A DNA stretch of 64,000 bases. It comes from Blautia sp. MSJ-9. GTDB taxonomy: Bacteria; Bacillota; Clostridia; Lachnospirales; Lachnospiraceae. Shown piece by piece: positions 27,426 to 37,893 of the stretch. The position numbers were made by a program, and so were the translations under genes. Under the pieces are notes generated by a model, which made no database searches, was not told the DNA's origin, and saw only the letters and a list, made by a program, of their open reading frames with translations. Within the stretch, counting starts at the first letter, position 1, and every line of letters begins with the position of its first letter. The stretch spans positions 1-64,000 of the forward strand of contig NZ_JAHLQG010000017.1 of the NCBI RefSeq assembly GCF_018919065.1, written 5' to 3'.

Positions 27426-28102
27426 TCATCTACCTCAAATTTATATCCCATACCCCAGACTGTCTTAATATATTCTCCTTTGTCACCCATTTTGCTTCTG
27501 AGTTTCTTAACATGAGTATCAATAGTACGGGCATCTCCGAAGTAGTCATAATTCCATACAGAATTGAGGATCTTCTCTCTGGAAAGAGCAATCCCCTCAT
27601 TTTCCAGAAAATATGTCAAAAGTTCAAATTCTTTGAAGCTTAATTCCATAAGCTTTCCATCTACAGTAGCAAGATGTGCTGCTTTATCGATCACAATACC
27701 TCCTGCGGAAAGCACATCCTCAGGATTTGCCTGTCCTGTACGACGAAGGATTGCCTCTACTCTTGCCACAAGAATCTTCGGACTGAATGGCTTAGAAATG
27801 TATTCGTCTACTCCAAGTTCAAATCCAAGAAGCTCATCTCTTTCATCGCTTCTTGCTGTCAGCATAATGATCGGCACTTTAGAATTCTTACGAATCTCGC
27901 GACACACTTCCCATCCATCCATCTTCGGCATCATAACATCCAAAATGATCAGTGCGATATCTTTTTCTTCATAAAAGATATCCATAGCTTCTTCACCGTT
28001 ACCAGCTTCTAACACCTGAAAGTTCTTTTTTGTCAGGAAGTCCTTTACCAGTTTTCTCATACGACTCTCATCATCTACCACCAGGATTTTCAATGTATCC
28101 AT
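27422..28102 (-). CDS. OmpR/PhoB-family response regulator
   Basis: A 226-aa regulator. The receiver domain has the acidic pair DDE near residues 10-12, the phospho-acceptor Asp in ALIILDVMMPKMDGWE, the Thr in IIMLTARSD and the Lys in YISKPFSP. A winged-helix DNA-binding domain follows (about 130-225; ELSFKEFELLTYFLENEG, then TIDTHVKKLRSKMGD). It is the first gene of the pair with the kinase. The 200 bp upstream show no convincing promoter. Confidence 0.92.
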   Translation of the reverse strand: MDTLKILVVDDESRMRKLVKDFLTKKNFQVLEAGNGEEAMDIFYEEKDIALIILDVMMPKMDGWEVCREIRKNSKVPIIMLTARSDERDELLGFELGVDEYISKPFSPKILVARVEAILRRTGQANPEDVLSAGGIVIDKAAHLATVDGKLMELSFKEFELLTYFLENEGIALSREKILNSVWNYDYFGDARTIDTHVKKLRSKMGDKGEYIKTVWGMGYKFEVDE

Positions 28103-28303
28103 CTTTATCCCCTCCGTTTTCTTTTATCTTTCTATTTCTGAAACAATCTCTGACTGTTTCTGCTTTCCAGTTACTGTTTAACTTCCTACATAACAAACAG
28201 CATTCTGTAATCTTCTATATCGGTACTATATCAAACATTTATGTAGGTTTTGTGAACATGGAGAAGAAATTTCCTCCTGGGCTGTCTTCCCCGGGAGATT
28301 CTC

Positions 28304-28684
28304 TCAGATGGCAATCAGATCTTTCCATGTGGCAGGTCCACAGATCCCATCTGCTTTCAAAATTTCTTTTCTGGATCCCTGATCAGTCTTTAGCGCATAT
28401 ATAGTGTTTTCATCTGCTTTCCAGGTAAGTTTAAGTATTTTTCCATATTTACCTTTGAAGCCTCTGGCTCTTAAAATTTCCTGTAATAAAAGTACAGAAG
28501 CATTTTTGTCTCCCACTTTGACTGTCTTCGATTTAAATGTATAGTTTTCTGTTGGTATATCTGAAACTTCTGTAGCTTTTGGACCGGATGTTACAGCAAT
28601 AGCTACATGATGATCATCATTCAGCAAAATATCTCCCGCTTTTTCTATGTCACCTTCTATTCTATGATCTGAACCTCTGATCTG
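28304..28684 (-). pseudogene. C-terminal remnant of a peptidoglycan hydrolase
   Basis: An open frame of about 126 codons, with an upstream stop at 28685 and no ribosome site or good start. The N-terminal part has EKAGDILLNDDHHVAI, typical of the end of NlpC/P60 or CHAP-type amidase domains. The C-terminal part (about residues 55-126) is a peptidoglycan-binding-like domain ending in LKADGICGPATWKDLI. The front of the enzyme is missing. I read it as a decayed phage-type lysin or cell-wall hydrolase. The ATG at 28627 is internal to the hydrolase-like part. Confidence 0.7.
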
Positions 28685-28741
28685 TTACTCCCAGGTAATA
28701 TCCCAGATCGCATTCTTCAACTATATTGATACTTTTATGTA

Positions 28742-28785
28742 TAAAAAAAGTTTATCCGTAAAGTATCACTTTTGCGGATAAACTC
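28742..28785 (-). terminator. Terminator of tmRNA gene
   Basis: AGTTTATCCG and CGGATAAACT pair around a 15-nt loop. On the minus strand a T7 run follows the stem. It lies about 80 bp beyond the mature tmRNA 3' end. Confidence 0.82.
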
Positions 28786-28862
28786 TTCACTGTACCTTGA
28801 TTACTCCTTGCTTACCTTTGAAAAATTAAAAGATAAACCCCTGTAAAATCAAGGAATTTTTA

Positions 28863-29208
28863 TGGACCTGGCGGGAATTGAACCCGCGTCCGAAAGCCTA
28901 TTCATTGAGGCATCTCCCATCACAGTCGCTGTTTTAACATTCCCTCAATGATACGCCCACCGACAGGCTTATCATCTCAGTAGCTTCATGATACATCTAC
29001 CGGGGCAAAGCTTACCCGGCAAGGTTTCTCACATGGTCGACGCCAGACCCCTGAAGTGTGAGTGCATCAGGGCTGACGAGCAGCAATTAGGCTGCTAACG
29101 CGTACTGTTCGTCTGCGTTTATATTTAGTTTCCCGGTTGGTACGCAGTCCAGGAGTCTGCGGATGGCTTCCCCAACTTCAAAGCCCCCGTCGAAACCAGT
29201 ACAAGCCC
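28863..29208 (-). ncRNA. ssrA: Transfer-messenger RNA (tmRNA)
   Basis: The 346-nt tRNA-mRNA hybrid that rescues stalled ribosomes. The 3' end has the T-arm GCGGGTTCAATTCCCGC and acceptor CAGGTCC-A. This pairs over 7 bp with the 5' GGGCTTG (29202-29208), giving the G3-U70 wobble read by alanyl-tRNA synthetase. CCA is not encoded. The reading frame starts at GGG (29132-29134) and ends with TAA at 29087, giving the tag (A)GKLNINADEQYALAA with the usual ALAA degradation end. A fully consensus promoter lies about 105 bp upstream, so the precursor is trimmed by RNase P. Confidence 0.96.
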
Positions 29209-29319
29209 GAACTGTGACTTCGTTACATTGTTCTGCTGTCGAACAATACTGGTAATTAGACGAAAGCGTGTTTCTCAACATTGGCATATCACTTATATAC
29301 TATACGCCGACTGTTTATT

Positions 29320-29348
29320 ATTATATTGGTAAAATCAAAAACTGTCAA
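29320..29348 (-). promoter_or_regulatory. Consensus sigma-A promoter of ssrA
   Basis: Perfect TTGACA (29343-29348), 17-bp spacer, perfect TATAAT (29320-29325) on the minus strand. Confidence 0.92.
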
Positions 29349-29393
29349 GATAATTTTTATTGCTATTTTTCCATTATCCCTGTCATATAAAGT

Positions 29394-29434
29394 AAAAGTG
29401 ATCAGAGAACAGTCTATCCCTCTGATCACTTTTT
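29394..29434 (-). terminator. Terminator of aldo/keto reductase gene
   Basis: AAAAGTGATCAGA and TCTGATCACTTTTT form a 13-bp stem, 24 bp beyond the stop. It is symmetrical enough to act both ways. Confidence 0.86.
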
Positions 29435-29457
29435 ATGTACAAAACAAAAAATATTCT

Positions 29458-30465
29458 TTATTCTCCAAACTGCTCTGCACATTCCTTCATCATCTTACGG
29501 ATTGGCAGATGATATGGGCATCTGGTTTCACATGCGCCGCATTCTATACATGCGGAAGCTTTTACTGCCAGTGAACCGTAACGGTCTTTTGCCCAGTCTC
29601 CGAGATCGTAACGGTTAAGATATCCTGCAAACAGGAATACATTCGGAATGCTGATCCCTACACTGCATGGTGCACAGTAATTACATCTGCGGCAGAAATT
29701 TGTACCAAGCTGGTCTCTGACTGCCTGAATCTCTTCCAGTTCCTTCTCGTTTAACGGAGAAGGGTCTAGACAGGCTTTGATATTCTCTTCCATCTCTTTC
29801 TCTTCCGCCATTCCCGGAATTACAATGGTCACATTTTTGTTCGCACAAATGTAACGCATTGCGAGTGTTCCATTCTCGATCGCACCACCTGCAAGAGGTT
29901 TCATATCAATAAACCCGATGTTCTTTTCTGTACATTTCGCGATTAGTTCTTCTCCCTGACTCTCCACAATATTATACGGGAACATGATCGTCTCTACCCA
30001 GTCCAGTTCCAGTGCACGGGCAAATACTTCTGTAGAATGAGCAGTCAGCCCGATATGTCCGATCTTTCCTGCTGTTTTTGCTTCCTGTAACGCTTCCAGT
30101 GCTCCGCCTGCTGCCAGTACCTGATCAAGTTGCTCCATACTTGGATTATGTACCTGATATAGATCAATATGGTCTGTACGAAGATTATTAAGACTCTTCT
30201 CAATATCTGCTGCCATAGCCTCTTTTGTACGTGCCATAGATTTTGTGGCAAGTATAAACTTATCTCTGATCCCCTCTAATGCATAACCCAGGTATTCTTC
30301 ACTGACTGTATATCCTCTGGCTGTATCGATATAATTTACCCCCTGATCTGCCAGTTTATGCAGCAAAGTCTTAGTTCCTTCTGCATCAATTCTCTGGATC
30401 GGAATCCCGCCGAGTCCCATTCTAGATACTTTAAGACCTGTTTTTCCAAGTGTTACATATTCCAT
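29458..30465 (-). CDS. Aldo/keto reductase with C-terminal 4Fe-4S ferredoxin domain
   Basis: A 335-aa protein. Residues 1-250 form an AKR barrel (start YVTLGKTGLKVSRMGLGG, catalytic Asp/Tyr/Lys region NYIDTARGY and ILATKS, and HIDLYQVHNP). Residues about 255-335 hold two Cys clusters, CRRCNYCAPCSVGI and CIECGACETRCPYHLPI, ligands for two 4Fe-4S centres. It probably couples ferredoxin-type electrons to carbonyl reduction in anaerobic metabolism; the substrate is unknown. The 24-bp ribosome-site region AGGAGAGA is good. It is a single gene between its own terminator and efp. Confidence 0.9.
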   Translation of the reverse strand: MEYVTLGKTGLKVSRMGLGGIPIQRIDAEGTKTLLHKLADQGVNYIDTARGYTVSEEYLGYALEGIRDKFILATKSMARTKEAMAADIEKSLNNLRTDHIDLYQVHNPSMEQLDQVLAAGGALEALQEAKTAGKIGHIGLTAHSTEVFARALELDWVETIMFPYNIVESQGEELIAKCTEKNIGFIDMKPLAGGAIENGTLAMRYICANKNVTIVIPGMAEEKEMEENIKACLDPSPLNEKELEEIQAVRDQLGTNFCRRCNYCAPCSVGISIPNVFLFAGYLNRYDLGDWAKDRYGSLAVKASACIECGACETRCPYHLPIRKMMKECAEQFGE

Positions 30466-30513
30466 TCATTCTCTCCTCCTGATCTTGTATTTATAAAACA
30501 ATTCTCCATAAAC

Positions 30514-30547
30514 TCAAAAACTGCCACCGGCTTTCACCGATGGCAGT
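30514..30547 (-). terminator. Terminator of efp
   Basis: ACTGCCA-CGG and CCG-TGGCAGT pair; on the minus strand a T5 run follows, 20 bp beyond the efp stop. Confidence 0.83.
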
Positions 30548-30566
30548 ATGATTACTTACCTGAATA

Positions 30567-31124
30567 TTATACTCGAGAGAGATATTCTCCAGTTCTTGTA
30601 TCAATTTTCAGTTTGTCACCCTGGTTAACGAACAGCGGAACCTGAACCTGAGCACCTGTCTCTACAGTAGCCGGTTTAGTAGCACCCTGTGCTGTGTTTC
30701 CAGCGAATCCTGGCTCTGTCTCAGTAACTTCAAGTTCTACGAACAGAGGCGGCTCGATAGCGAATACGTTTCCGTTATGGGAACAGATCTTAACCATTTC
30801 ATTCTCTTTAACGAATTTAAGAGAATCGCCAACCTGATCCTTTGTAAGACCAACCTGATCATATGTCTCTACGTTCATGAAATAGTACAGATCACCATCA
30901 TCATACAGATACTGCATATCAGTACGCTCAATACGTGCTGCCGGGAATTTCTCTGTTGGACGGAAAGATTTCTCAAGAACTGCTCCTGTAATGATGTTTT
31001 TGTATTTTGTTCTTACGAAAGCAGCACCCTTTCCTGGTTTTACGTGCTGGAATTCAACGATCTGACATACGTTTCCGTCAATTTCAAGTGTGATACCGTT
31101 TTTGAAATCACCTGCTGAAATCAT
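30567..31124 (-). CDS. efp: Translation elongation factor P
   Basis: A 185-aa tRNA-mimicking factor that helps ribosomes through polyproline stretches. The KOW-like N-domain has the tip loop [13 protein letters not shown], where the modified Lys or Arg reaches the peptidyl-transferase centre. Here the tip residue is Lys. The OB domains end in the EF-P signature [29 protein letters not shown] lies 9 nt upstream. No modification enzymes (EpmA or YmfI types) are nearby. Confidence 0.96.
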   Translation of the reverse strand: MISAGDFKNGITLEIDGNVCQIVEFQHVKPGKGAAFVRTKYKNIITGAVLEKSFRPTEKFPAARIERTDMQYLYDDGDLYYFMNVETYDQVGLTKDQVGDSLKFVKENEMVKICSHNGNVFAIEPPLFVELEVTETEPGFAGNTAQGATKPATVETGAQVQVPLFVNQGDKLKIDTRTGEYLSRV

Positions 31125-31242
31125 AGTTATATTTCCTCCTTAATAGTACAAGTTCAGCGATGCTGTTTCTCACAGCAACAGCCGGTTCAAAGTGTGTGTC
31201 TTTCTTATTCTTCTCTTCGATTCCGTGACACACTCTTATCTG

Positions 31243-31271
31243 ATTTTATAATATTCCGGCACTTTTTTCAA
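31243..31271 (-). promoter_or_regulatory. Sigma-A promoter of efp
   Basis: Minus-strand TTGAAA (31266-31271), 17-bp spacer and TAAAAT (31243-31248). The -35 overlaps the aroK stop codon. The transcript leader is about 110 nt. Confidence 0.7.
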
Positions 31272-31792
31272 CTATTTTTTACATATGTTTTTAATTTTTC
31301 TTCAAGCTGTGCGATCAGATCTTCAAAAGGCTTGTCTCCTGTGACCATCTCAACATCCGCAAACTTCGCATAAACAGGATCACGCTGCTTGAGAAGCTTC
31401 TTGATCTTGTCTTCTTTATCTTCACCTTCGATCAAAGGATTGCTGCTGGAATTCTCCAGCCTTTTCTTCAGCGTAGCGTAAGATCCTTTCAGATATACCA
31501 CAGTTCCAAGCTTCTTGATATATTTGGCATTCTGCTCCTGCATCGGCAGGCCGGATCCAAGAGAAATGATCTTCTGCTCCGGATCATCGATCAGTGCCTT
31601 GATCACAGTTGTCTCAAGTGCCCTGTAAAAAGGCTCGCCAAATCTGTCAAAAATCTCTTTCATTGTAAGGTTCATCTTCTTTGATACTACACGGTCAACG
31701 TCTATGAAAGGAATATTAAAATCCTTCGCCAGTCGTTTTCCTACTCTTGTCTTTCCTGAACCCATAAATCCTATGATAACAATATGGTTCAT
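31268..31792 (-). CDS. aroK: Shikimate kinase
   Basis: Fifth step of the shikimate pathway: ATP-dependent phosphorylation of shikimate, 174 aa. The Walker A is IIGFMGSGKTRVGKRLA (residues 5-21). The shikimate-binding Asp is in FIDVDRVV, then FGEPFYRALE and ISLGSG; the last replaces the usual GGG loop, a mild departure. It overlaps yqeG by four bases (ATGA) and lies directly before efp, as is common in Firmicutes. An adenylate-kinase-like relative with another substrate cannot be fully excluded. Confidence 0.88.
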   Translation of the reverse strand: MNHIVIIGFMGSGKTRVGKRLAKDFNIPFIDVDRVVSKKMNLTMKEIFDRFGEPFYRALETTVIKALIDDPEQKIISLGSGLPMQEQNAKYIKKLGTVVYLKGSYATLKKRLENSSSNPLIEGEDKEDKIKKLLKQRDPVYAKFADVEMVTGDKPFEDLIAQLEEKLKTYVKNS

Positions 31793-32292
31793 GAATTCCC
31801 CTCCTCTTTACGGTAAAAATATAGTACAATTCTTTCAAGATATCGTTTCAGTACGATCTGAATCTCTTCTTTGGGATTGAGCGGCTTCACCAGAATATTC
31901 CGGATTCCTGCGCGTTTCGCCCCATATATATCAGTAAACAGCTGGTCTCCAACAAAAATCGTATTACTCCTGTCAGTTCCAAGCAGCTCCATCGCTCTGA
32001 TATAATTCTTTGTTGAAGGCTTGTGTGCGTTCTCAATAAACTGCTCTCCTATCGCATCATTAAAAGAAGAAACCCTCTCATATTGATTGTTCGACAGGAA
32101 ACAGCATTTAAACCCCAGTTCCTTCAAATGTGCAAACAATGCGCATGCTCTCTCATCTGCCGGTGCGCCGTGAGGTACCAGAGTGTTATCTATATCAAAC
32201 AAAAGCCCTCTGTATCCCTGCGCATACAAACTGTCAAAGTCGATCATATAAGTAGAATCCAGATATTCATCCGGAAAAAAACAATTAAACAT
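31789..32292 (-). CDS. yqeG: YqeG-type HAD phosphatase
   Basis: A 167-aa HAD-superfamily IIIA hydrolase. Motif I is LLFDIDNTLVPHG (nucleophile and acid Asp), motif II CFLSNN and motif IV VGDQLFTDIYGAKRAG. YqeG proteins are conserved in Firmicutes and often sit beside aro or yqeH genes. Related GEP4/PgpA-type enzymes dephosphorylate phosphatidylglycerophosphate, which makes a lipid role possible. It is the first gene of the yqeG-aroK pair. Confidence 0.88.
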   Translation of the reverse strand: MFNCFFPDEYLDSTYMIDFDSLYAQGYRGLLFDIDNTLVPHGAPADERACALFAHLKELGFKCCFLSNNQYERVSSFNDAIGEQFIENAHKPSTKNYIRAMELLGTDRSNTIFVGDQLFTDIYGAKRAGIRNILVKPLNPKEEIQIVLKRYLERIVLYFYRKEEGNS

Positions 32293-32345
32293 CCGTAGTC
32301 ATTTCCTTTATTTGTATTTCCGTTATTCTTTTAAAAATAATCCGT

Positions 32346-32372
32346 GTAACTGTTCAGTACCTTCACAGTTAC
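32346..32372. repeat. 27-bp palindromic repeat, copy 3 (diverged)
   Basis: Arms GTAACTGT / ACAGTTAC around a central TCAGTACCTTC. Same length and plan as the copies at 8118, 25665 and 36840. It lies between the yqeG start and the citrate synthase stop. Confidence 0.5.
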
Positions 32373-32410
32373 GAATCCATTCTTTTACAGTACAGCCGCA
32401 ATCCCTAAGA

Positions 32411-33772
32411 TCAGCGTTCACTGAGCGGAACATATACTGCCGGTTCCAGAACGTTCTTGTATGCCGGACGGATAATCTTATCTGCATTGATAAGCTCTTC
32501 CATTCTGTGAGCACTCCATCCTACGATACGTGCAACTGCAAACATCGGTGTAAACAGTTCAAGCGGCAGATCCAACATACTGTAAACAAAGCCACTATAA
32601 AAGTCCACATTGGCACTTACACCTTTATAAATACGACGTTCCTCTGCGATCACTTCTGGTGCCAGACGCTCTACCATAGAATAAAGGCCGTAGTCTTTCA
32701 TTCTGCCCTTCTCTTCTGCCAGTTTCTCAACATATGCCTTAAAGACCTCGGCTCTCGGGTCAGATACAGAATAAATGGCATGTCCCATACCATAGATCAG
32801 ACCTTTCTGGTCAAATGCTTCTTTATGCAGAAGTCTCTTAAGGTACGCACGAACCTCATCTTCGTCTGTCCAGTCCTTAACTTCCTTCTTCATATCATTG
32901 AACATCTTGACAACTTTGATATTGGCACCGCCATGCTTCGGTCCCTTTAATGAACCAAGCGCTGCAGCGATCGCAGAATAGGTATCTGTTCCTGATGAAG
33001 AGACTACATGAGTTGTAAAGGTTGAGTTATTACCACCGCCATGCTCCATATGAAGGATCAGCGCGATATCCAGAATCTTTGCTTCCAGATGTGTATATTT
33101 CTTATCCGGGCGGAGCATTCGCAGAATATTCTCTGCTGTAGTAAGTTCTTTCTTCGGATTATGGATATAGAGACTCTTGCCTTTGATATAATGGTTATAA
33201 GCCTGATATCCATAAACAGAAAGCAATGGAAATACACTGATTAGATTCAGGCACTGTCTGAGTACATTCGGCAGTGATGTATCATCCGGATTCGTATCAT
33301 AGGAATATAATGTAAGCACACTTCTTGAAAGCGCATTCATGATATCCTTACTCGGTGCCTTCATCACAACATCGCGGACAAAATTTGTCGGGAGTGACCG
33401 CTGATCTGCCAGAAGCTGTGTAAAATCTGCAAGCTGTTTCTTATCAGGAAGACTTCCGAACAGCAGCAGATAGGTAACTTCTTCAAATCCATATCTGTCA
33501 TCTTCGATAAATCCTCTGGTCAAATCTTTGATATCATAGCCTCTGTAGGAAAGACTTCCCGCGCATGGAACCTCTTTGCCATCCACGATCTTTGTAGCTT
33601 TGACATTGGAAACCTGCGTCAGACCTGCAAGGACACCCTTACCATTAATATCACGGAGTCCTCTTTTAACATCGTACTTTGCGTACAGAGAAAGATCCAG
33701 ACTTGTGTGTTCCTTACAGATATCAGTCAGATTCTCAATTTCAGGTGTTACTTTTGTTTTAAATCCCGCCAT
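32411..33772 (-). CDS. gltA: Citrate synthase
   Basis: A 453-aa enzyme condensing acetyl-CoA and oxaloacetate. The catalytic His regions are visible in LHMEHGGGNNSTFTTHVVSS and GSLKGPKHGGAN. The second is GHAIYSVSDPRAEVF, and the Asp region is VDFYSGFVYSMLDLP. The length and the N-terminal extension of about 60 residues fit the anaerobe-type citrate (or 2-methylcitrate) synthases. The start is ATG 33772, with AAAGGGGA 9 nt upstream; an 18-residue longer reading has no better site. It lies next to, and diverges from, glutamate dehydrogenase. Together they connect 2-oxoglutarate and glutamate synthesis. No aconitase or isocitrate dehydrogenase gene is in the window. Confidence 0.92.
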   Translation of the reverse strand: MAGFKTKVTPEIENLTDICKEHTSLDLSLYAKYDVKRGLRDINGKGVLAGLTQVSNVKATKIVDGKEVPCAGSLSYRGYDIKDLTRGFIEDDRYGFEEVTYLLLFGSLPDKKQLADFTQLLADQRSLPTNFVRDVVMKAPSKDIMNALSRSVLTLYSYDTNPDDTSLPNVLRQCLNLISVFPLLSVYGYQAYNHYIKGKSLYIHNPKKELTTAENILRMLRPDKKYTHLEAKILDIALILHMEHGGGNNSTFTTHVVSSSGTDTYSAIAAALGSLKGPKHGGANIKVVKMFNDMKKEVKDWTDEDEVRAYLKRLLHKEAFDQKGLIYGMGHAIYSVSDPRAEVFKAYVEKLAEEKGRMKDYGLYSMVERLAPEVIAEERRIYKGVSANVDFYSGFVYSMLDLPLELFTPMFAVARIVGWSAHRMEELINADKIIRPAYKNVLEPAVYVPLSER

Positions 33773-35507
<1,735 letters not shown>

Positions 35508-35570
35508 TAACTAATATAACGATTATCTGATCTGATATCAGTTAAACTACCCCATAAAAAATACAAATGA

Positions 35571-35607
35571 AAAACCGGCGGGAATGATAAGTTCCCGTCG
35601 GTTTTTC
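35571..35607 (+). terminator. Terminator of gdhA
   Basis: AAAACCGGCGGGAA and TTCCCGTCGGTTTTT form a strong stem with a 7-nt loop, 64 bp after the stop. The next ~200 bp to nrdR hold no gene. Confidence 0.88.
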
Positions 35608-35804
35608 ATTTATATATTACTGGCTAATCTTCTATTTTTCTCAAAAATCCTATCGCTACTCACTTCGTGTCAGTAATACACTTGGCGATGCAGGTTATAT
35701 GAACCTCCTCGTGTAAAGCCCAAAAAGTATCGTTTGCTCTGCAACTCAATTTATTTATGCAATCAGCATAAATTCACGCCATATATCCCAAAATTTGTGC
35801 ATAT

Positions 35805-36254
35805 TCAGTTCATAAATTTCTTCAGTTCATCCATAAATGTGCTGACATCCTTAAATTCTCTGTACACTGACGCAAAACGCACATACGCTACTGCATCCAG
35901 ATCCTTGAGATGCTCCATGACAATCTCACCAATTCTGGTACTGGAAATCTCTTTCTCTTCTGTATTAAAGATTTCACCTTCTATAGCATCCATCATCTCT
36001 TCTATCTTCTCTATCGGTATTGGTCTCTTGTAACATGCTCTTAGAATTCCTGACTGTATTTTCGAACGGTCATACTGCTCTCTGTTCTGATCTTTCTTAA
36101 TCACATTAAGCGGTATGCTCTCTACTTTCTCATATGTAGTAAATCTTCTGCCACAGGCATCACATAAACGGCGACGGCGGATAGAATTCGTATCCTCAAC
36201 CGGTCTGGAATCAACTACTCTCGTATTATCCTGATTACAAAATGGACATTTCAT
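35805..36254 (-). CDS. nrdR: Ribonucleotide reductase repressor NrdR
   Basis: A 149-aa regulator of ribonucleotide reductase genes that senses ATP and dATP. The N-terminal zinc ribbon is CPFCNQDNTRVVDSRPVED...RRRLCDACGRRFTTYE. The ATP-cone (about 47-137) starts at VIKKDQNREQYDRSKI. The zinc ligands are all present. No nrd genes are nearby, so its targets are elsewhere. Confidence 0.95.
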   Translation of the reverse strand: MKCPFCNQDNTRVVDSRPVEDTNSIRRRRLCDACGRRFTTYEKVESIPLNVIKKDQNREQYDRSKIQSGILRACYKRPIPIEKIEEMMDAIEGEIFNTEEKEISSTRIGEIVMEHLKDLDAVAYVRFASVYREFKDVSTFMDELKKFMN

Positions 36255-36467
36255 AGGACGTCCCCCCTTTTTAAGTCATATCATATTTTCGGTGCAATTA
36301 TTATAGAATGTCAGAGTCAAAATGCGCTTTTTCCCTGATATCATTACATATTTTTATTATACTGTATTTCCAATTGCTGTGTCAATAAAAGGACTTGCAT
36401 AAATTTTCGCAAAAATACATAAATTGTTAAAAAGATTCCAGACAGACCAGTTTTTAAGGGAGTATCC

Positions 36468-36722
36468 ATGAGAATCTGTGAATTAAGACAAAAAGAAGTG
36501 ATCAATACCTGCACCTGCCGTAGTCTCGGGTGTCCCATTGATGCAGAATTTGACTGCAAAACCAGCAGAATGACTGCCCTGATCGTACCAGGTCCCGGAA
36601 AATTCTGCTGTCTTTTCGGCCGCGACAGTGAATACCGCATCCCCTGGGACTGCATCTGCCAGATTGGTGATGACATTATTCTTGTAGAGATTGATGAAGA
36701 AAAATGTTTTCATAAAGGATAA
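36468..36722 (+). CDS. YlmC/YmxH-family PRC-barrel sporulation protein
   Basis: An 84-aa protein of the YlmC/YmxH type. The start MRICELRQKEVINTC and the middle LGCPIDAEFDCKTSRMTALIVPG are the PRC-barrel fold that is conserved in endospore formers. It has four cysteines in the first half. Its molecular role is unknown. It sits 200 bp before sigG on the same strand; in Clostridia the same neighbours occur, which links it to forespore development. GGGAG precedes the ATG by 7 nt. Confidence 0.85.
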   Translation: MRICELRQKEVINTCTCRSLGCPIDAEFDCKTSRMTALIVPGPGKFCCLFGRDSEYRIPWDCICQIGDDIILVEIDEEKCFHKG

Positions 36723-36839
36723 CGCTAACAGTCTCTATGCAAGATTGCTCTCCATTTTGTCAAGGGTCAATAATTTTTATATTTTCCAGATATAAGTATA
36801 AATATTCCTCCATATGAGAATCATTCTTACTGAAAACAC

Positions 36840-36866
36840 GTTACTGTTTACTTTGTTCTCAGTAAC
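36840..36866. repeat. 27-bp palindromic repeat, copy 4
   Basis: Arms GTTACTG / CAGTAAC, closely matching the copy at 25665. It lies between the ylmC-like gene and sigG, about 55 bp before the sigG start, with no flanking duplication. Confidence 0.7.
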
Positions 36867-36922
36867 GGAACATCTCAACTTTATTATTTCACGTTCAAGG
36901 ATGATAAGGAGGATTCAAGAAG

Positions 36923-37702
36923 ATGGCACTGAATAAAGTAGAAATCTGTGGAGTCAATACGTCGAAACTTCCTGTTCTCAATGCAGAAGAAAAAGATGAA
37001 CTGTTCCGTCGGATCAAAGAAGGCGACGAACAGGCACGGGAATTGTACATCAAGGGAAATCTCAGACTGGTTCTCAGCGTAATACGCAGATTTCAGAACA
37101 GCAGCGAAAATGCAGATGACCTCTTTCAGATCGGATGTATCGGCCTGATCAAGGCCATCGACAATTTCGACACTACCCTGCAGGTAAAGTTCTCGACTTA
37201 TGCAGTTCCCATGATCATAGGAGAGATACGGCGCTATCTCAGGGATAACAACAGTATCCGTGTCAGCCGTTCGCTTCGGGATATTGCATATAAAGCTATT
37301 TACACCAGAGAAAATTATATGAAACAGCATCTCAAAGAACCTACAGTTGCAGAAATCGCTCAGGAGATCGGCATAGAAAAAGAAATGATCGTCTATGCCA
37401 TGGACGCGATCCAGAATCCTGTGAGTCTCTTTGAACCAGTTTACACAGAAGGCGGAGATACTCTGTATGTTATGGATCAGATTAGCGATAAGAAGAATAA
37501 AGAGGACCGATGGATTGAGAATTTATCTCTCAGAGAAGCTATGCAGCGTCTGAACAACAGAGAAAAACATATCATAGAACTTCGTTTTTATGAAGGCAAA
37601 ACACAGATGGAAGTAGCCCAGGAGATTGGAATCTCTCAGGCCCAGGTCAGCCGCCTGGAAAAAAATGCACTGAAATCCATGCGCAACTACCTGCGGCCCT
37701 AA
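36923..37702 (+). CDS. sigG: Forespore sigma factor SigG
   Basis: A 259-aa sigma-70-type factor that drives late forespore transcription. The N-terminal signature KVEICGVNTSKLPVL is specific for SigG. Region 2 is visible (LRLVLSVIRRF...DDLFQIGCIGLIKAIDNFD, then KFSTYAVPMIIGEIRRYLRD). Region 3 and region 4 follow, the last ending in MEVAQEIGISQAQVSRLEKNAL with the -35-binding helix. AGGAGG lies 14 nt upstream. It shows that the host is a spore former. No sigE or spoIIGA gene is next to it, and I see no clear SigF/SigG promoter before it. Confidence 0.95.
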   Translation: MALNKVEICGVNTSKLPVLNAEEKDELFRRIKEGDEQARELYIKGNLRLVLSVIRRFQNSSENADDLFQIGCIGLIKAIDNFDTTLQVKFSTYAVPMIIGEIRRYLRDNNSIRVSRSLRDIAYKAIYTRENYMKQHLKEPTVAEIAQEIGIEKEMIVYAMDAIQNPVSLFEPVYTEGGDTLYVMDQISDKKNKEDRWIENLSLREAMQRLNNREKHIIELRFYEGKTQMEVAQEIGISQAQVSRLEKNALKSMRNYLRP

Positions 37703-37791
37703 ATTCGTAAGCCACTATCTGTCCTACACTGAACGATTATCCGTATTCCTTGGAATACCATAATTCAGAATTTCATTTGAAATTTCACACG

Positions 37792-37828
37792 AAAAAAGCA
37801 GCCTGGCACATTTAATCACCAGACTGCC
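37792..37828 (-). terminator. Terminator of wall-glycopolymer operon
   Basis: GCAGCCTGG (37798-37806) pairs with CCAGACTGC (37819-37827), followed by T6 on the minus strand, 66 bp beyond the last gene. Confidence 0.8.
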
Positions 37829-37893
37829 TTACATATCTTTTTATTTTTCACTGTCTTCGAGAGTTTCCTGGAGACAACAGAACTGTAAGTGCT

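Noticed and set aside
36390-36420. SigF/SigG-type promoter before the ylmC-like gene (GCATA ... CATAAAT)
   Set aside because: Spacing and the -10 match are imperfect in an AT-rich stretch, too weak to call.
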